IMG/VR virus record: IMGVR_UViG_3300045125_000144
Location: 1 to 35,668 of that record
DNA: 35,668 bases
Strand: one strand, 5' to 3'
Origin: a virus
The notes under the pieces are model-generated. The model was given only the letters and a program-made list of their open reading frames with translations. It did not search any database and was not told where the DNA came from. Made by a program: the position numbers and the translations under genes. Of this stretch, positions 9,773 to 22,196 are shown piece after piece (position 1 is the stretch's first letter; each line of letters opens with the position of its first letter).

Positions 9773-12700
9773 TTATACAGGTAACTTAATTTTTACAGTA
9801 TCACTATATGTTACTGAACTTAAATTGATATTATTAATTGTTGTAAAATATTTTTTTGATGCAATTCTATAAAAATATGTTGTTCCATATAGTTAATATA
9901 TCATTTGTTGCTGTCCAATCAAATGTATAACTATAACTTGTATTATCAAATTCATATGCTGTTTCTGCTGAATAAACAGTATTACCTGTCAATCCTGTAT
10001 TTGTAATATCATAAAATTGATGAATAAAACTTCCAACAATATTATTTTCAATTAATTTATCAATACTCCAATTTATTGTATAATTTGGACCTGTTGCTTC
10101 AATTAACTCCGTTACTATTGCATTATAGTTTGTAAAATAAATAACAGAAAATACACTTTCATTAATTGGTGTATATAATAAAACTATTTTATTAACATCA
10201 AAAGTTGAAATAGTATAATCAATATTTTTTGTTAAAAGTAAACCATTATAATAGACTAGGACATCACTACCATTAATTCTTTGATTAGATAATGTTATTT
10301 CATAATAGCCCGTACTAGCACTAACTATTTGGCTTGAACCTGTAAATTGTAAATCTTCTTTTACAACTTTTTGTGTGTTTAAAGAATTTCTATAATAAAC
10401 TCAACAGTTGTAACATCATCATGTAATGATGTTAATCTTTGATTTAAAATAAAATGAACGATTTCTTAAACTTGGCAATGTAACCTGTATTATTATTATC
10501 TACATTCTATTGTCTTTTGCAATGTAATACCGCTTTACAGAAACAATTACATCACCAACAGGTTCAAATGTTATTGTACAATGCCGTAACCGAATTTTGT
10601 AAAAATTGCATATTTTCAATGAATAATGAACTAGTATCGTTTTGTTGTGTATTTATCTGTAAAACAGGTTTATCAGGCTCACTTTTTGATACAAAATAAT
10701 AATCATCTAAATTATTATAATTATTATACAATGGTGTATATTCTGTTTTATTTAATAATGTACTAATACTTGAACCTGTATTTGTTGTAAATGTGCTATA
10801 ATTAAAATATCTTTGACTTTTATTATAAAGGCTTTGTTCCACCTGTAAAATTAGTATAACTTTGTACTGTATACCCTGAAATTACGAATAAGTCGCATTG
10901 ATTATATGGTGAAATAGCACTAAATGTTGTTGCAGTTTGAGGACAAGTTGCATATTCAAAGTATGGTTTTACTAATATATTCGGAATCATCATCTAAATA
11001 CAGAACCCGACTACTATAGCTGTTGATAAAATATTTGTACGCTGTAAACGCTGTATATCCGGCTGCTTGATAATGTATAGAACTGGTGTATCAGCAGAAT
11101 CCTGTAGTGTTTCTATCATATTTATGTAACAGTATAGTAGAAATTTGTTGTGCTTGCTGATAATGTGGATGTTGCTGATGTAAACTCAAATGTTATTGTT
11201 TGACCTGTTTCAGAGGTCTTATTGAATATTGATGGCCTCGTGTTAGACTTGATAATGCTATTTTGGTAGCACCTGCGCCACAAGAAGCTCTGATTTCTCA
11301 TTTTCACATATTTCACCACCCCATAATGGTTGTAAGATTTTACATTTTGTGTCAGCACTTGCAAATGCATCCGTATCAATGCTACCTCCGTATCACTAAG
11401 ACTTGACATCATCCTTCTATTGTAGCATAACAGTTATATCGATCTTCATAAAGTATCAAAAAACTCAGTCTCAATTGTTGGCGATGCAACTTCTGTTTCG
11501 ATTGGTAATTGTACTTCTGTTTGCAAATTCAGAACCATCATCTATACCATGTTTATAACTATATTTTTGTGGTAAATACAGTATTTCTTATGCTAAATAC
11601 ATCACTTACAATTGTAGTAGCAGGTATAAATTGTTTTACAAATGTATCAAAAGTATTATCTAAACTATCAATATAATTTTATAAATCCATACAATTTCTT
11701 TTATTTGATTATTATCGGCATAATAATCATAATATAAGTTTGTTAATGATGGTAATGTGAACCAATTGCTGAATCACTTACTTTTCTATTTTGGGCATTA
11801 ATAAATGATGAATATATTTTATCAACATATTGTGCAAAAGTCAATTGAGTTGTATCAATCTTATTTGAATCTCTTTTGAGGATATGTTGAAGAGGTACTA
11901 CCTATACTTGAAACAGGATAATTATATTGTTGATTAAAATTATAAACATCACATTCAATTGCTTTAGAAGCGTCAATATTTAGATTTACTTCTTTTGTAT
12001 TTATAATTAATCTTGAATCATTTACATCATAATTTGTATTTCTTCCTGCTTGAAGAATGCGTACTTAGCACTTTCATAATAAACCCAAGATTTTTTATTA
12101 TCAACAGTCTTGGTTACATTATAATCCTAATTTTCTGTAAATATTAATAAAATCTTGCCCACTATCCTCAATACCATTTGATTGAAAATATTGACTTAGT
12201 TGTAAATGTTGGATTTATGGGAAAACCATCTAATCATATGCAGGTTTAACTAATACCTTCATCAGTATTATTTATTGTAATAATCGCATGATTTACGTAT
12301 TAATTGGTGCATCAACTACATAAACATGTCTCATCAAAAGTAATTAAACAATCAGGCGCACCAATAAATGAAAATATTGTTTCAATTGCCTTTTCTTGTT
12401 CCTTTTGATTTCAAAAACCAAGATGTATTTATTGTAAGTCTTCTCCAAAGTTCAATATCAACTTCAGCAAGAGAAGCACTTATATCCGTATCACCACTTT
12501 TATCATTTGCAAATACTGATGAAATTAAATCTTTATCATTGATAATATTTTGTGCCTTCCAACCTAAAGTTCTTGCAAGATTTTTAATTAATGTATCAGG
12601 TATATTATTTATTTTATCATAAGTAACAGTATTGATATTCATTAATGAATCAATAAATAACTTAATTTCATCAATTTCTTTACCATACACTTTTAAATAT

Positions 12701-13757
12701 TGATTCAGATTTAAATGAATCAGTACTATCAAAATCAATTAAAGTTTTTGGAATAAATTTACGAATAATAAGATTTGATTTATATTCATCATATAAATCA
12801 CCAACTTCAAATAATTTCTCTAAAAAATCAACATAAACAACTGATTCAGTATCTAAATTGTAACCATCACTTTTTAATGGAAAAGTAAAATTATAATCAA
12901 TAAATAATAATTCACCATCCTCATCCAACTTGAGGTATTTTAAATTTAAATATATATTTTGGTAGTATTTTTACTTAAAAAATATCTTTCAAGGTCATTT
13001 AAACCACCATAAAATTTATTAAACTCAATATCATTTGGTTTTAAAACAAATTTTTGACTTATATTTTGTGGTGGTAGAATTACCTGAAAATGGATTACCA
13101 TTTACACTAAAATATAAATATGATGAATTTGAATTAGCTAAAACCTGTAAATCCATTTATAGCATAGTCAGTATTATTATGAAGTAATACATAATCTAAA
13201 AATCTTGTGGTTAAACTATTAATACTATTGGAAGATAAGACTTAAATTATCATAAAGATTAATATAAAACGGATTATCAATTACAGTAACAGGTGTTCTA
13301 AATGTTGATACATCATTCGTAGAATCATATGTATAACCTATAATATTAAAATATGATATACCACTAATATATGTGTCAAAAAATAAACCTCCCGGAAATT
13401 TATTAATAATATTATTTACTGCAAATCTAAATTTCTCCTTTAAAGAACCATAAGCAGCATAACTTGATAAATTAGTTACGTCAAGATTTAATTTTAATTT
13501 ATTAGTTATTTTAATAAAATTATTAAGTTCATCTAATATTATTAATTTTTAAACTCGCTAAGAGATACATTCTTTTGGAGTTATTGTAATTCTCTTTTCT
13601 CTTTTAATAGTTGTATTAGTTGAAAAGACTAGTTGATAACTTTACACCACCATTAAATATAGTAGTCTGAAAACTATCATTGAATACCGAAAAGATGGTA
13701 TAGAATCTTTGTTAACTGCTTTACTAACCAATGTATTTTAATCTTTTGCCACTTACT
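9773..13757 (-). CDS. Large tail/baseplate structural protein, C-terminal beta repeats
   Basis: About 1,300 codons are open on this strand if many indels are bridged; it could be one gene or two, and I cannot place an internal boundary. The start is unclear: no clean ATG follows the promoter palindrome, and the first coding signal appears near 13757 (SGKRLKYIG, then SKAVNKDSIPSF after an indel). A middle part is clear at 12382-12928: DGELLFIDYNFTFPLKSDGY, then ARTLGWKAQNIINDKDLISS, then ELWRRLTINTSWFLKSKGTR. The last resembles a motif I associate with baseplate-type proteins of distant T4-like phages. The C-terminal third (9773-11412) is beta-rich, with YYEITLSNQRINGSDVLVYY followed by NGLLLTKNIDYTIS, and FnIII-like endings. 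This suggests exposed adhesion or wedge domains. Located directly upstream of the hub gene in the same transcript, a baseplate wedge or fibre role is likely; the exact T4 counterpart is unknown. Confidence 0.5.
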
Positions 13758-13762
13758 ATTGA

Positions 13763-13796
13763 TTTTATATAAATAGTTCGAACTATTTATATAAAA
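13763..13796. promoter_or_regulatory. Perfect 34-bp palindrome with two face-to-face late-promoter-like motifs
   Basis: The 34 bases are identical to their own reverse complement, centred on TTCGAA. Each arm contains TATAAATA (13768-13775 plus strand; 13784-13791 minus strand) and, read toward the gene, ACTATTTATATAAAA. On the plus side the motif ends 10 bases before ATG 13802; on the minus side the leftward structural gene begins about 10 bases away. It thus looks like one compact control region for both divergent structural blocks. A hairpin function is also possible, although AT-rich. Confidence 0.7.
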
Positions 13797-13801
13797 CTAT
13801 C

Positions 13802-16800
13802 ATGAGAATTTTAAATTTTCTAAAAACCAATAACGAAACCGTAAATCTTTAAGAGTAAAGACAAATATTGGTGATAAATATATCAATGTTAGTCTTGGTC
13901 AAACTTATGAATCTTTGGATATATTATCTTTTAAAGATTTTTCAAAAAGATTTATATAGACTTTTTGATGCTGATTATGGTGTAATTGTTGGTAGAGTAT
14001 TAGGTCAAGGTGTTGGAATACCAAATTGTAGAGTTTCTGTTTTTATTTCTCTTGATGAAGAAACAACTTCAACACCTAGTACTTTAGAAGATATTAAAAA
14101 ATAGAAGCCACAGCAATATATCCATATACAAGTGTATTTGATAAAGATAGTGAAGGTAAAGTTTATAATCTGTTACCAAAATATAGTAAAAATAGAAATT
14201 TTAATGGATTTCCTGATAATGATTATGGTATTGGTTCAACACCTAAAACACCTGTTGGTACTTTTCCTGAAAAAGAAGAGGTATTAATTAATGAAACTGT
14301 TGCATATGTTTATGATAAATACTTAAAATATACAACAGTTACAAATGAAAGTGGTGATTATATTTTAACTGTTCCATCAAATAGGACATATATCTGTACA
14401 CATGTCTTGTGATATCACAGATATTGGCAGATTTTCAACCACACCTGCATTGTTAAAATTAGACGGTTATCCTGATAATTCTTTTACAGAAGATGGTACA
14501 AGAATTAATGACCAATTACCATTAGAAACATTACCAAATATTGATATACAAAACATACCAATAAGTGTAAAACCATTATGGTCTCAAGATATTGATAATA
14601 CAAATATTGGAATTAATCGTTTAGATTTTACATTAAATAAAAAAATTAAACCATTTATTACTGTTGTTGGAAATCATTTACACAAAACAATAGAACTTGT
14701 AGGGTGATCGAATAATGTTTAGACTTTTCATGGGTTTAAGAAATTTTTGTATTGGTAAATGTCAAGATTTGTCATCGACTGATTTTTCATTAATAATTGG
14801 GTTTAGATTATGTATTGATTTTATCGATTTTGATGAGTTTATAGGTATACGCATTGAGATACAAGTTTGCCGTCTTGTTATAATTTTGCTTTTTGTATAA
14901 AAATTAAAAATATAATACCATTTTTTAGTTTATTTTTATTTAAAAATAAATATTGTGCATTAAATGGCGGTAGAAATGATTATGAGGCATTTGATATAAT
15001 TAATCTTGGCAAAACTAATGTTTGTACAACAAGTGAGGCATTAAGCGTTTTAGATGGCGATATCTGACGATTTATTTATACAATCAAGCATATAAGTGAT
15101 AATTTAAATTTTAAAATATTTTCATTAGATAATAAAATTCCTGATGAGGATGCTAAGTACAAATTAATAAATGATCCAATTAATAGTCAAATTTATGAAA
15201 ATGGGATTATGAAGAAAATATAAAATTTTTTGCAAGATACAAAATATATTACATATCAACATCGATGGTAATTTTATCTTACAAATATTATGTGGATAGA
15301 AAAAAAGTAATAACAAATGAAAATGGGGATTTAATTGAGGTTTCAAATGATTCTTCAGACGGTGTTTATACTCGAATTCTAGAGGACATTTATACGTAAC
15401 AAACAATGCAGAAATTGATAATCCACCAACCAGAAATAGAGTTGGCAGAAATTGCAATGAAAATAACCTCAATTATTAGATTACGGTAATCCAAATAATA
15501 AATAATAATAGTACATTTAAGCAAATGGATTTGGAACCATGGTATTTTTAAATACGGTAACATATATTCAGTAGCACAATATAATAAAGTTAATTATGCT
15601 AATATGATACCTGAAAATGAAGCAAACGTTGAAACATCTTTTTTCACTGATATTTGTAGTCCACTGCAAGGTTTTTTGAACGTTTTTGATAATTATGATA
15701 ATGCTAAATCATTTACAGAGCAAACAAAATATTATATTTTTTGGTGCAGATGAAATAAACGAAGAAAGTTTTACAACACCATCAAATATACCAAGTTCAA
15801 ATACGTTGGATAACAATTATTTAGATTATTATAATCATATTACGTTAATAGGAAAAGATGAAAATAATACAACTCGATGCTTCTGGTGATTTAATAACCG
15901 ATAATTATAACACCACATATGAAAATACTTTAAATAACAGAATAAAGCCATTAATAAATATTATGAATTTGGTGATATGAATATGGTACTATCAAATAGT
16001 AAAAAAGGTTTGAATTTGTATAATAAATTAATAACAGACCAATTAAGTATACGAATACTAACCTATACGGACATTAATTTTGAAATACCATCTGGTTTGA
16101 ATAATGAATGGGATATTAACATTGAATTAGGTAACACACAAAGAAACGTGTTTTTTCAATATAATGTTGATGGTACATTGTTTGGTGATAATAAAGAATA
16201 CATGTTCACGTTATCAAATCAAGTACCAATATTAGAATTTACTGATTCAAATGGATTCGCTAGAGTTTTTGATATAACATTTGACGCTGTTAATTTTTAT
16301 AGATGGTATCAAATACCAGCTAATTTAACATCAAATTTATCACCTGAATTTTGGAAATTAAATATAGGTTTGTCTGGTGATTTCGAAATAAAAAAACATT
16401 TGGTAGAAAACTCTAACAACAATATATACAAATAATACAATAAGTAATTTTATAAACTAAAAATGGGTGTAGTACGTGCATTTTCAATAAAAAATCAATG
16501 GATGAATTTAAGTTTATACTTTATAAACTTTATGTATAAGACAAAAAATAATCCAATAAATAATAGAGTCTGTGAATGGATAACTAAAAAAGATAGATTA
16601 AAAGATAATAATAATCCAATAGGTGGTGGACAAAAAAATAATAAATGGTTGGCTAATGGCGATAATATTAAAACAGATTTTATAGAAATAAATAAAGAAG
16701 ATTTTATTTATTTATTTGAAAATAAATTTTTAGGTTTTAGAATAAATAAAAATAACTTAAAAGGTTCTTATAAAAGAACTGATAATATAACATACGCTAA

Positions 16801-19135
16801 TGTTACAAATCAAGAAAATAATAATAACGACCCATCATTAATTTACTTTTTAAAAGGTACAAATACCAATGATATATTAAAATATTTAGTTAGTGCAAAA
16901 ATTATATGATAGAACAAATTAGGCCAAAAGATAAATATATAATTGCTCAAGATGAGAATTTAAATTTGAATTTATCATTAAAAACTAATTTTAATGATTT
17001 AAATGAATTTAATAACACTAGAGTAATATCTTTGAGTTGATTTATTCAATAAAGAAAGAAATGAATCTATAAAATATAGAATATATGGGAATATAAATTT
17101 TGTTTCATTTTTAAGAAATAAAAAAACAAATCCATCAAATATAACTGATATGTTTAATGATGACTATACATCCACAGGATTTAATTTGGAAGATTTCTTT
17201 GATATAAAATTATTTAGATTAACATTAAATCAATTCTATCAAAACCAGACAACCAATTATATTGAAGAACTTACTGCAATAACAAATGATAATAATTATA
17301 AATTAAATTTTTATGGATTTGGAAGAAATATATATAATGAAAAAATTTATAACTTTAAATTTAATACATTAAATATTGACCCATATGAATTAAAAAAATT
17401 GATAATGATTTAATTTTTGATAATTCTGTTTATTTAGGGTTTATTCCAAAACAAAGTAGCACTTACGATATTTATGAAAGAATTATTGATACAGATACAA
17501 TAGTTACATCATTAGACCCAAATACAAAATATGGATATGTAGAATCATCATTTACAGAAAATAAAAATAATATTAGTTGAGATTATAAATTTAAATTCAC
17601 AATTTTCAAATACTGAATTTAAAAAATATTTTAGTTCTAATCTACAAAATATGTTAAAAGTTTTAAATATTGATGTGTCAACAGATAATATTAATTTAAA
17701 TTCTAGATTTATTAAAAATTACATTGGAATTGGAAATGGTGATTATAAAACAAAAGCTTCATTAGATTTAACACAAAATACCCTTAAAGGTAATTTTATA
17801 TCTTTTGATAAAGAAAATTATTTATTTAATGAATTACAAAGTAAAGATTATATTTTAGCATTAAAATATATTGATACATATGCAGGTAATCCTCAAAATT
17901 TTCAAAATTATATTAACTCAAATTATTCTGCTTTTACATATACATCCTCAAATACGGATTATACAATTAAGATTAATTTTTTATTTAAGTTTAATCCATT
18001 TCATAAAATTGAATTAAAGAAATATGAACCAAGTATAGAAGAAATTTATAGCGGTATAACAACAGATATAATACCACCTAGAACAGCTTTAGTTATTAGT
18101 GGTAAGACAATATGGAAAAATTTATTACAATATGGTGACCCTGATAATTATGATAATCCATTTTTAAATAATACACATTATTTTTATAATGATATTAATT
18201 TTTATCTTAAACCTGATTTTTCTGACAAAAATACTACAATTTTAGTAAATGAATTTATTCTTAATTTTACAAACAATAACTTTAAAGTTTAATAGGCAAA
18301 ATATTAAGATAAATCCTAATAAAACCAAAACCATATGTTAAGTATTGTAGACTGAATTTTACTAGGCGGTCTTTCTTTAAATTTTGATATAACATCAAAA
18401 ACAGTGATTTTACACCAAAAAGTGAATCATTAAAAAAATATATTGATTCTGAAATTAATAAAGTAATCAATCAATCTTTGCTTAGAAGATAAAGATATCG
18501 AACATATATTTCTTTTAAACCTAAAATACATTCGTTTTAAGACCCTACTTTGGTAAATAAACCATCATATAGTGGCGCAGGTTTTACATCCCTATACATA
18601 ACAGGAAATACTACTTTTAAAGAAGAAAGATTTTACTTGTTTGATTTATATGATACATATTGTAGATATCTAATCAAAATTTAATATCAAGAAACTTTGC
18701 AAAAATGTCAAAAATTGTTACAACAGAGATGTCAACAGATATTTATTTTGAAAACAAAAAAATGAATAAAGAATATACAAATATATATCTTCCATCGTAT
18801 TTTATAAATACAACTGCCGATACTTTTTATTTAAAAATATCGTTTTTTAATGCTACAAATGGAAAATTAAGATTTTTCGAATGCTCAAAAACAGAAACAG
18901 ATGGTTCTTAAAAAATTATTTTAAATTGAAAGTAAATAAAAATAATAATACATATGAAATTCTAAATGGTGATATATTAGATAATGGTGATATAAGTCAA
19001 ATCATTTATATTAAATATCAGAAGTGATTGAACCAAATAAAGAATTAAATAACACCAAACCCAAATGGATTACCAAGAATTAAACCAACCATAAAACCAA
19101 AAAAAACTATAACAACAAAAGGCAAATTCATATGA
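13802..19135 (+). CDS. Very large virion structural protein (probable tail/baseplate)
   Basis: Reading frames on this strand add up to about 1,780 codons with many indels. I see no convincing internal stop/start pair, but more than one gene cannot be excluded. The start MRILNFLK is followed by an N-terminal part with DADYGVIVGRVLGQGVGIPN, then CRVSVFISLDEE, and later TNESGDYILTVPSNRTYI. This resembles a carboxypeptidase-regulatory-like beta domain found in surface proteins. Then come NGGRNDYEAFDIINLG near 14970, LGNTQRNVFFQYNVDGTLFG near 16130, and an Asn/Lys/Ile-rich stretch through 18290. The end reads PNGLPRIKPTIKPKKT. Size, position opposite the tail block and beta-rich composition suggest a baseplate or tail-fibre protein (inference). 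Bases 14708-14860 are hard to read in any frame. The next gene overlaps its stop by 4 bases. Confidence 0.5.
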
Positions 19136-19338
19136 TAGAATTATTAATTACATTTTTTTAGGAATATTTATACCTAAAGTTTTTATTTTGTGCATCATTA
19201 TTGTTTATATGCACATTTTATATATTTTTCTAAAGTGCAGTTAGAAAACAAGAAAAATTATCAGAAAATTTAACAAAAAAAGATAATTTGTATTTTTTCT
19301 TATCAATAACTTATATATTTACATATATTTTCCTATGA
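19132..19338 (+). CDS. Small membrane protein, unknown function
   Basis: The ATG overlaps the previous stop (ATGA). About 68 residues when indels near 19160, 19187 and 19234 are bridged. MIELLITFF, then FIPKVFIL and ASLLFICTFYIF form one or two transmembrane helices. A charged middle KQEKLSENLTKKDNLYFF follows, then a second hydrophobic end SITYIFTYIFL. The stop overlaps the next ATG (again ATGA), so translation is probably coupled. The size and topology recall small holin-like or membrane accessory proteins, but I see nothing diagnostic. Confidence 0.45.
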
Positions 19339-19783
19339 AACTAAAAAAATAATTGAAGAACTTAAAAACTATATCGTTCAAATAAACTTTGACGATTTTA
19401 TTGATGTTTATGTATCATTTCCAAGTGATTGGGATATGACACCATTTTTTGATGAGAATGAAGTTTATATATTAGAAAACCCTAAAAAAACATTTGAAGA
19501 TAGTGGAAGACAATATAATATTTATCAATTTCTTTTAAAGTCTGTTGATTATACAGATGATTTGTTTAATATCTTAGTTGCAAATTAAAAATACTTTCTT
19601 AGAAGAGAAAAAATGATTTTTGAATTAAATCAAAAACTTGAACAAGAAAAAAGACAACTTGAAGATAATATCAATAAAGAAAATCAATTTAATTCATGGT
19701 GATAATACAATACAAGTAAAAAAACTAAAAATGAAATTGTAGAAAAGATAGAAGAAGTAAATGAATTAAAGAGTATTGAGTGA
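19335..19783 (+). CDS. Unknown protein with C-terminal coiled coil
   Basis: About 150 residues. The N-terminal part is clean: MKLKKIIEELKNYIVQINFD, then DFIDVYVSFPSDWDMTPFFD, and later GRQYNIYQFLLKSVDYTDDL. After an indel near 19587 a helical, charged stretch continues (MIFELNQKLEQEKRQLEDNI) and ends IEEVNELKSIE. No family is recognised. The acidic globular part followed by a coiled coil, and its place between a membrane protein and neck genes, suggest an assembly or virion accessory protein (weak inference). A short ACTAATTATAATAAA motif follows, before the next ATG. Confidence 0.55.
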
Positions 19784-19814
19784 TATTATGACTAATTATA
19801 ATAAATAAGTCATA

Positions 19815-20949
19815 ATGATTTTTAAAGATTCACAAGAGCAAGAAAAACTTTATAGACAAATCAGAGTATCAATAGGTGAACCTGTCCGTGATTATGGGGA
19901 TTGGGTTACAGAAGATATTATTGATACCTCATGTTGAAATGGCTTTAGAAGATTATATTTCTTATTTGGATAATTGGTTAATTGAACAACAATGGTCTTC
20001 ATTAGAAGGTCTTGATATATAGTTCATCAAACTTTATTGAAGCATTTACAACAAAATCACTTGATTTTGAAAAATCATTTGCTATCGCATATGGTAAACA
20101 AACAGGTATTTCAACATTAGGTGATTGGGAACTTAAAAGTGATTATGTAACTATTTCATGCTAATACACAAGTATATTCAATCCCTTCAGGAAGAGAAAT
20201 TAATGAAGATTCTTTGGTACACACCACCTACAAATTGCAACAAATATTCTTGACCCTATTGGTATGGGTGGTGGATGGTTTGGCTGCACCTACAGGATGG
20301 TATTATGCCAATGTACCTGCACAAGCAATGTTACCATCATTTTCATTAATATCTATCCACTATGGATAGATTACAAAAGAAGAAAATTATTCAAAGTGAA
20401 TTAACTTATCGTATAACACCCGGACCAAATAAAACAAAAAAATTATTTTTATATCCAATACCTGGTAGCTAGAGATGAAATTGTTGGTAAGTTTGGTAAA
20501 ACAGAAGAGGGTGCTAAAGTATGGTATTTCTATTATGATACATCAGATACTAAACGAAGAGACCTTATGTCTTGAAGAAAATGAGGATATTGTAAAACTT
20601 CCTTCCGATGTTCCTATTAGAATGAAAAAGTGGGATAATATGAATCCACCATCTAAAAACAAAGTTAGAAGATTAGCTGTAGCTTATATTAAAAAAATAT
20701 CTTGCAACTATTTGGGCAAAGACATCAGGTAAATTAAATTACCACAAAGAGATGAAATGCTTGAAATTGATTACAAATATTTTGCTGATGATTATGAAAA
20801 GGAAAAAAGATTTGATATTTAAAGAATTGCAAGAAGACTTAGCAGGATTTACATCAAAAAATTATGGAAAATAAAGCATCTATTGGTGAAAATCTAAATA
20901 AGAGGTATTGCAATATACACCTGCACAAACTCAAATTATTTGGAAATAA
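19815..20949 (+). CDS. Neck protein (gp13-like)
   Basis: About 375 residues with indels near 19935, 20020, 20165, 20215, 20280, 20360, 20470, 20560, 20700 and 20825. Recognisable pieces: SIGEPVRDYGDWVTEDI at the N-terminus, then LEDYISYLDNWLIEQQWSSL. Next come GKQTGISTLGDWELKSDYVT, the glycine-rich DPIGMGGGWFGAP, then YRITPGPNKTKKLFLYPIPG and VRRLAVAYIKKY. T4-like phages encode gp13 just before gp14, and the next gene here looks like gp14. These proteins form the neck collar that closes the head after packaging. T4 gp13 has about 309 residues, so this is somewhat longer. The assignment rests on layout and gestalt; a different neck or completion protein is possible. Confidence 0.5.
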
Positions 20950-20953
20950 ATAA

Positions 20954-21447
20954 ATGAATAGAAGTCAATTTTATAATCGATAAAGATTTTCAAGTTGAAT
21001 TGAGAATGTCCAAAGAATATATTAATGAGGACATGGGTATCTTTATTTATTTATTTCCATTAGTATTACTGACTCAAAAAAAGATATATATGGAGAAAGT
21101 TTACCGACTGAAAAAGAATTTTTAGAGCCTGTTAAATTAAGTTCATTTGTTTCTATTCCAAATCTGAAGTTAGTAAAATAGGTGGACCTATGGTTGTAAA
21201 TGAAAATATGGAAACTGTTAAGTTCGGTATTTATTTGGATGAAATAGAAAAATATGAAATAGACCCTAAAAAGGGGTGATTATATTCTTTATGATGACAA
21301 TCAAACAAAAGATTTTTTGAAATCAATACTATTACCAATATTGCAACCTCTAATCAAATGTATAATTATAAACCTTTCTTTAAAGAAATTACATCAACTT
21401 ATGTAAAAGATTACAGGTTACCTCAAAACTTAAAAAATTATATTTAA
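20954..21447 (+). CDS. Neck protein (gp14-like)
   Basis: About 164 residues after bridging indels near 20980, 21055, 21160 and 21280. It begins MNRSQFYN, then KDFQVELRMSKEYINEDMGI. A central segment reads DIYGESLPTEKEFLEPVKLS. Later parts are VKFGIYLDEIEKYEIDPKKG, then DYILYDDNQTKDFFEINTIT and NQMYNYKPFFKEIT. The YGES segment and the GDYI-(Y/E)...FEI layout match the gp14 type of neck protein, although T4 gp14 (256 residues) is longer. The start lies 5 bases after the previous stop, and the next gene starts 2 bases after this one ends. Confidence 0.52.
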
Positions 21448-21448
21448 C

Positions 21449-21520
21449 ATGGAAAATAAAGGATGTGGTTGTGGTTCAACACAGAAACCAACCGTAATAG
21501 TAAAAAGACCTAGAAGATGA
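21449..21520 (+). CDS. 23-residue Cys-rich peptide
   Basis: A very short frame, MENKGCGCGSTQKPTVIVKR followed by PRR. It lies in the 70-base gap between the gp14-like gene and the next membrane protein gene and overlaps the latter's start (ATGATG). A GCGCG cysteine cluster and a basic end are the only features. Its tight packing in the gene string supports real translation, but with this read quality it could also be the start of a longer protein whose frame was lost. Confidence 0.35.
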   Translation: MENKGCGCGSTQKPTVIVKRPRR

Positions 21521-21808
21521 TGGAAAATTTATTTTTATCAATTGCAATTGGTTTTTGTTCTGCACAAATAACCAGAGTTAGACTTTTCTTTTAATGAAGG
21601 AAATATATTTGATTGGTATTATGTTTTTTATTGAAATATGTTGAACCAATCTCAAAAAATTAGCAAAACCATTAGGTATCTGTATTAAATGTTTTTCAGT
21701 TTGGGTTTGCTTTTTCTTTTCTAATCTTTTCTATGTATTTAAATATCCCTTGGTATTTTTTACTTAATATCTGAAGGAGTAAGTGCTTATATAATCTATA
21801 GAGAGTAA
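21517..21808 (+). CDS. Membrane protein with CxxC motif, unknown function
   Basis: About 97 residues with indels near 21575, 21630, 21650 and 21755. The start MMENLFLSIAIGFCSAQI is a hydrophobic N-terminal helix. The middle carries LLKYVEPISKKL, then AKPLGICIKCFSVWVCFFFS, where CxxC sits at the mouth of a second membrane helix. It ends SEGVSAYIIYRE. Similar small phage membrane proteins with P-L-x-x-C-x-x-C-x-x-x-W are familiar from Bacteroidota phages, without known function (recollection, not checked). Its 3' end overlaps the convergent minus-strand gene by 13 bases with no terminator between them. Confidence 0.55.
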
Positions 21809-22196
21809 ATATCTTTACAATCATTTTCCTTTACATACATTTTAACTAACCTACCTGCAATAGCATTGGCTGTATCTTCTATTACCCCACCTATATCAGG
21901 TACATTCACCCTTTAGTTTTCCTTGTAAGTCTTGCTTTTGATGTACTAATTCGTGTGCTATTGTTCTTAATTATATCAGCAGTTTGCCTACCCTCTGCAA
22001 TAACATGCACACATTTATCCTGTTGGATTATATCCACCTGTGGTTATTTGTAAATGATTATTTTTTAGTAATAAAAAAATCCTAATATCATTAGTAATAT
22101 CTAATTCATCTCTACAAAACTTTAAAAATTAGACAAATGCTTAAATTTAGTAGGGCTTAAATCACTTAATTTTTTTGAATAAGAAATCTTAATCAT
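21796..22196 (-). CDS. Small putative metallopeptidase (HExxH)
   Basis: About 133 residues after bridging indels near 22125, 22025, 21970 and 21915. It starts MIKISYSKKLSDLSPTKFKH and contains a segment IAHELVHQKQDLQGK. This has the HExxH zinc-binding signature of minimal metallopeptidases, with the preceding helix ADIIRTI. The C-terminal NVPDIGGVIEDTANAIAGRL contains a glutamate that could be the third zinc ligand (E in IEDTAN). It lies directly downstream of the capsid gene on the same strand but after a terminator, and has its own promoter-like motif 6 bases before ATG. Function is unknown: capsid maturation, host wall or regulatory cleavage are all open. Confidence 0.65.
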
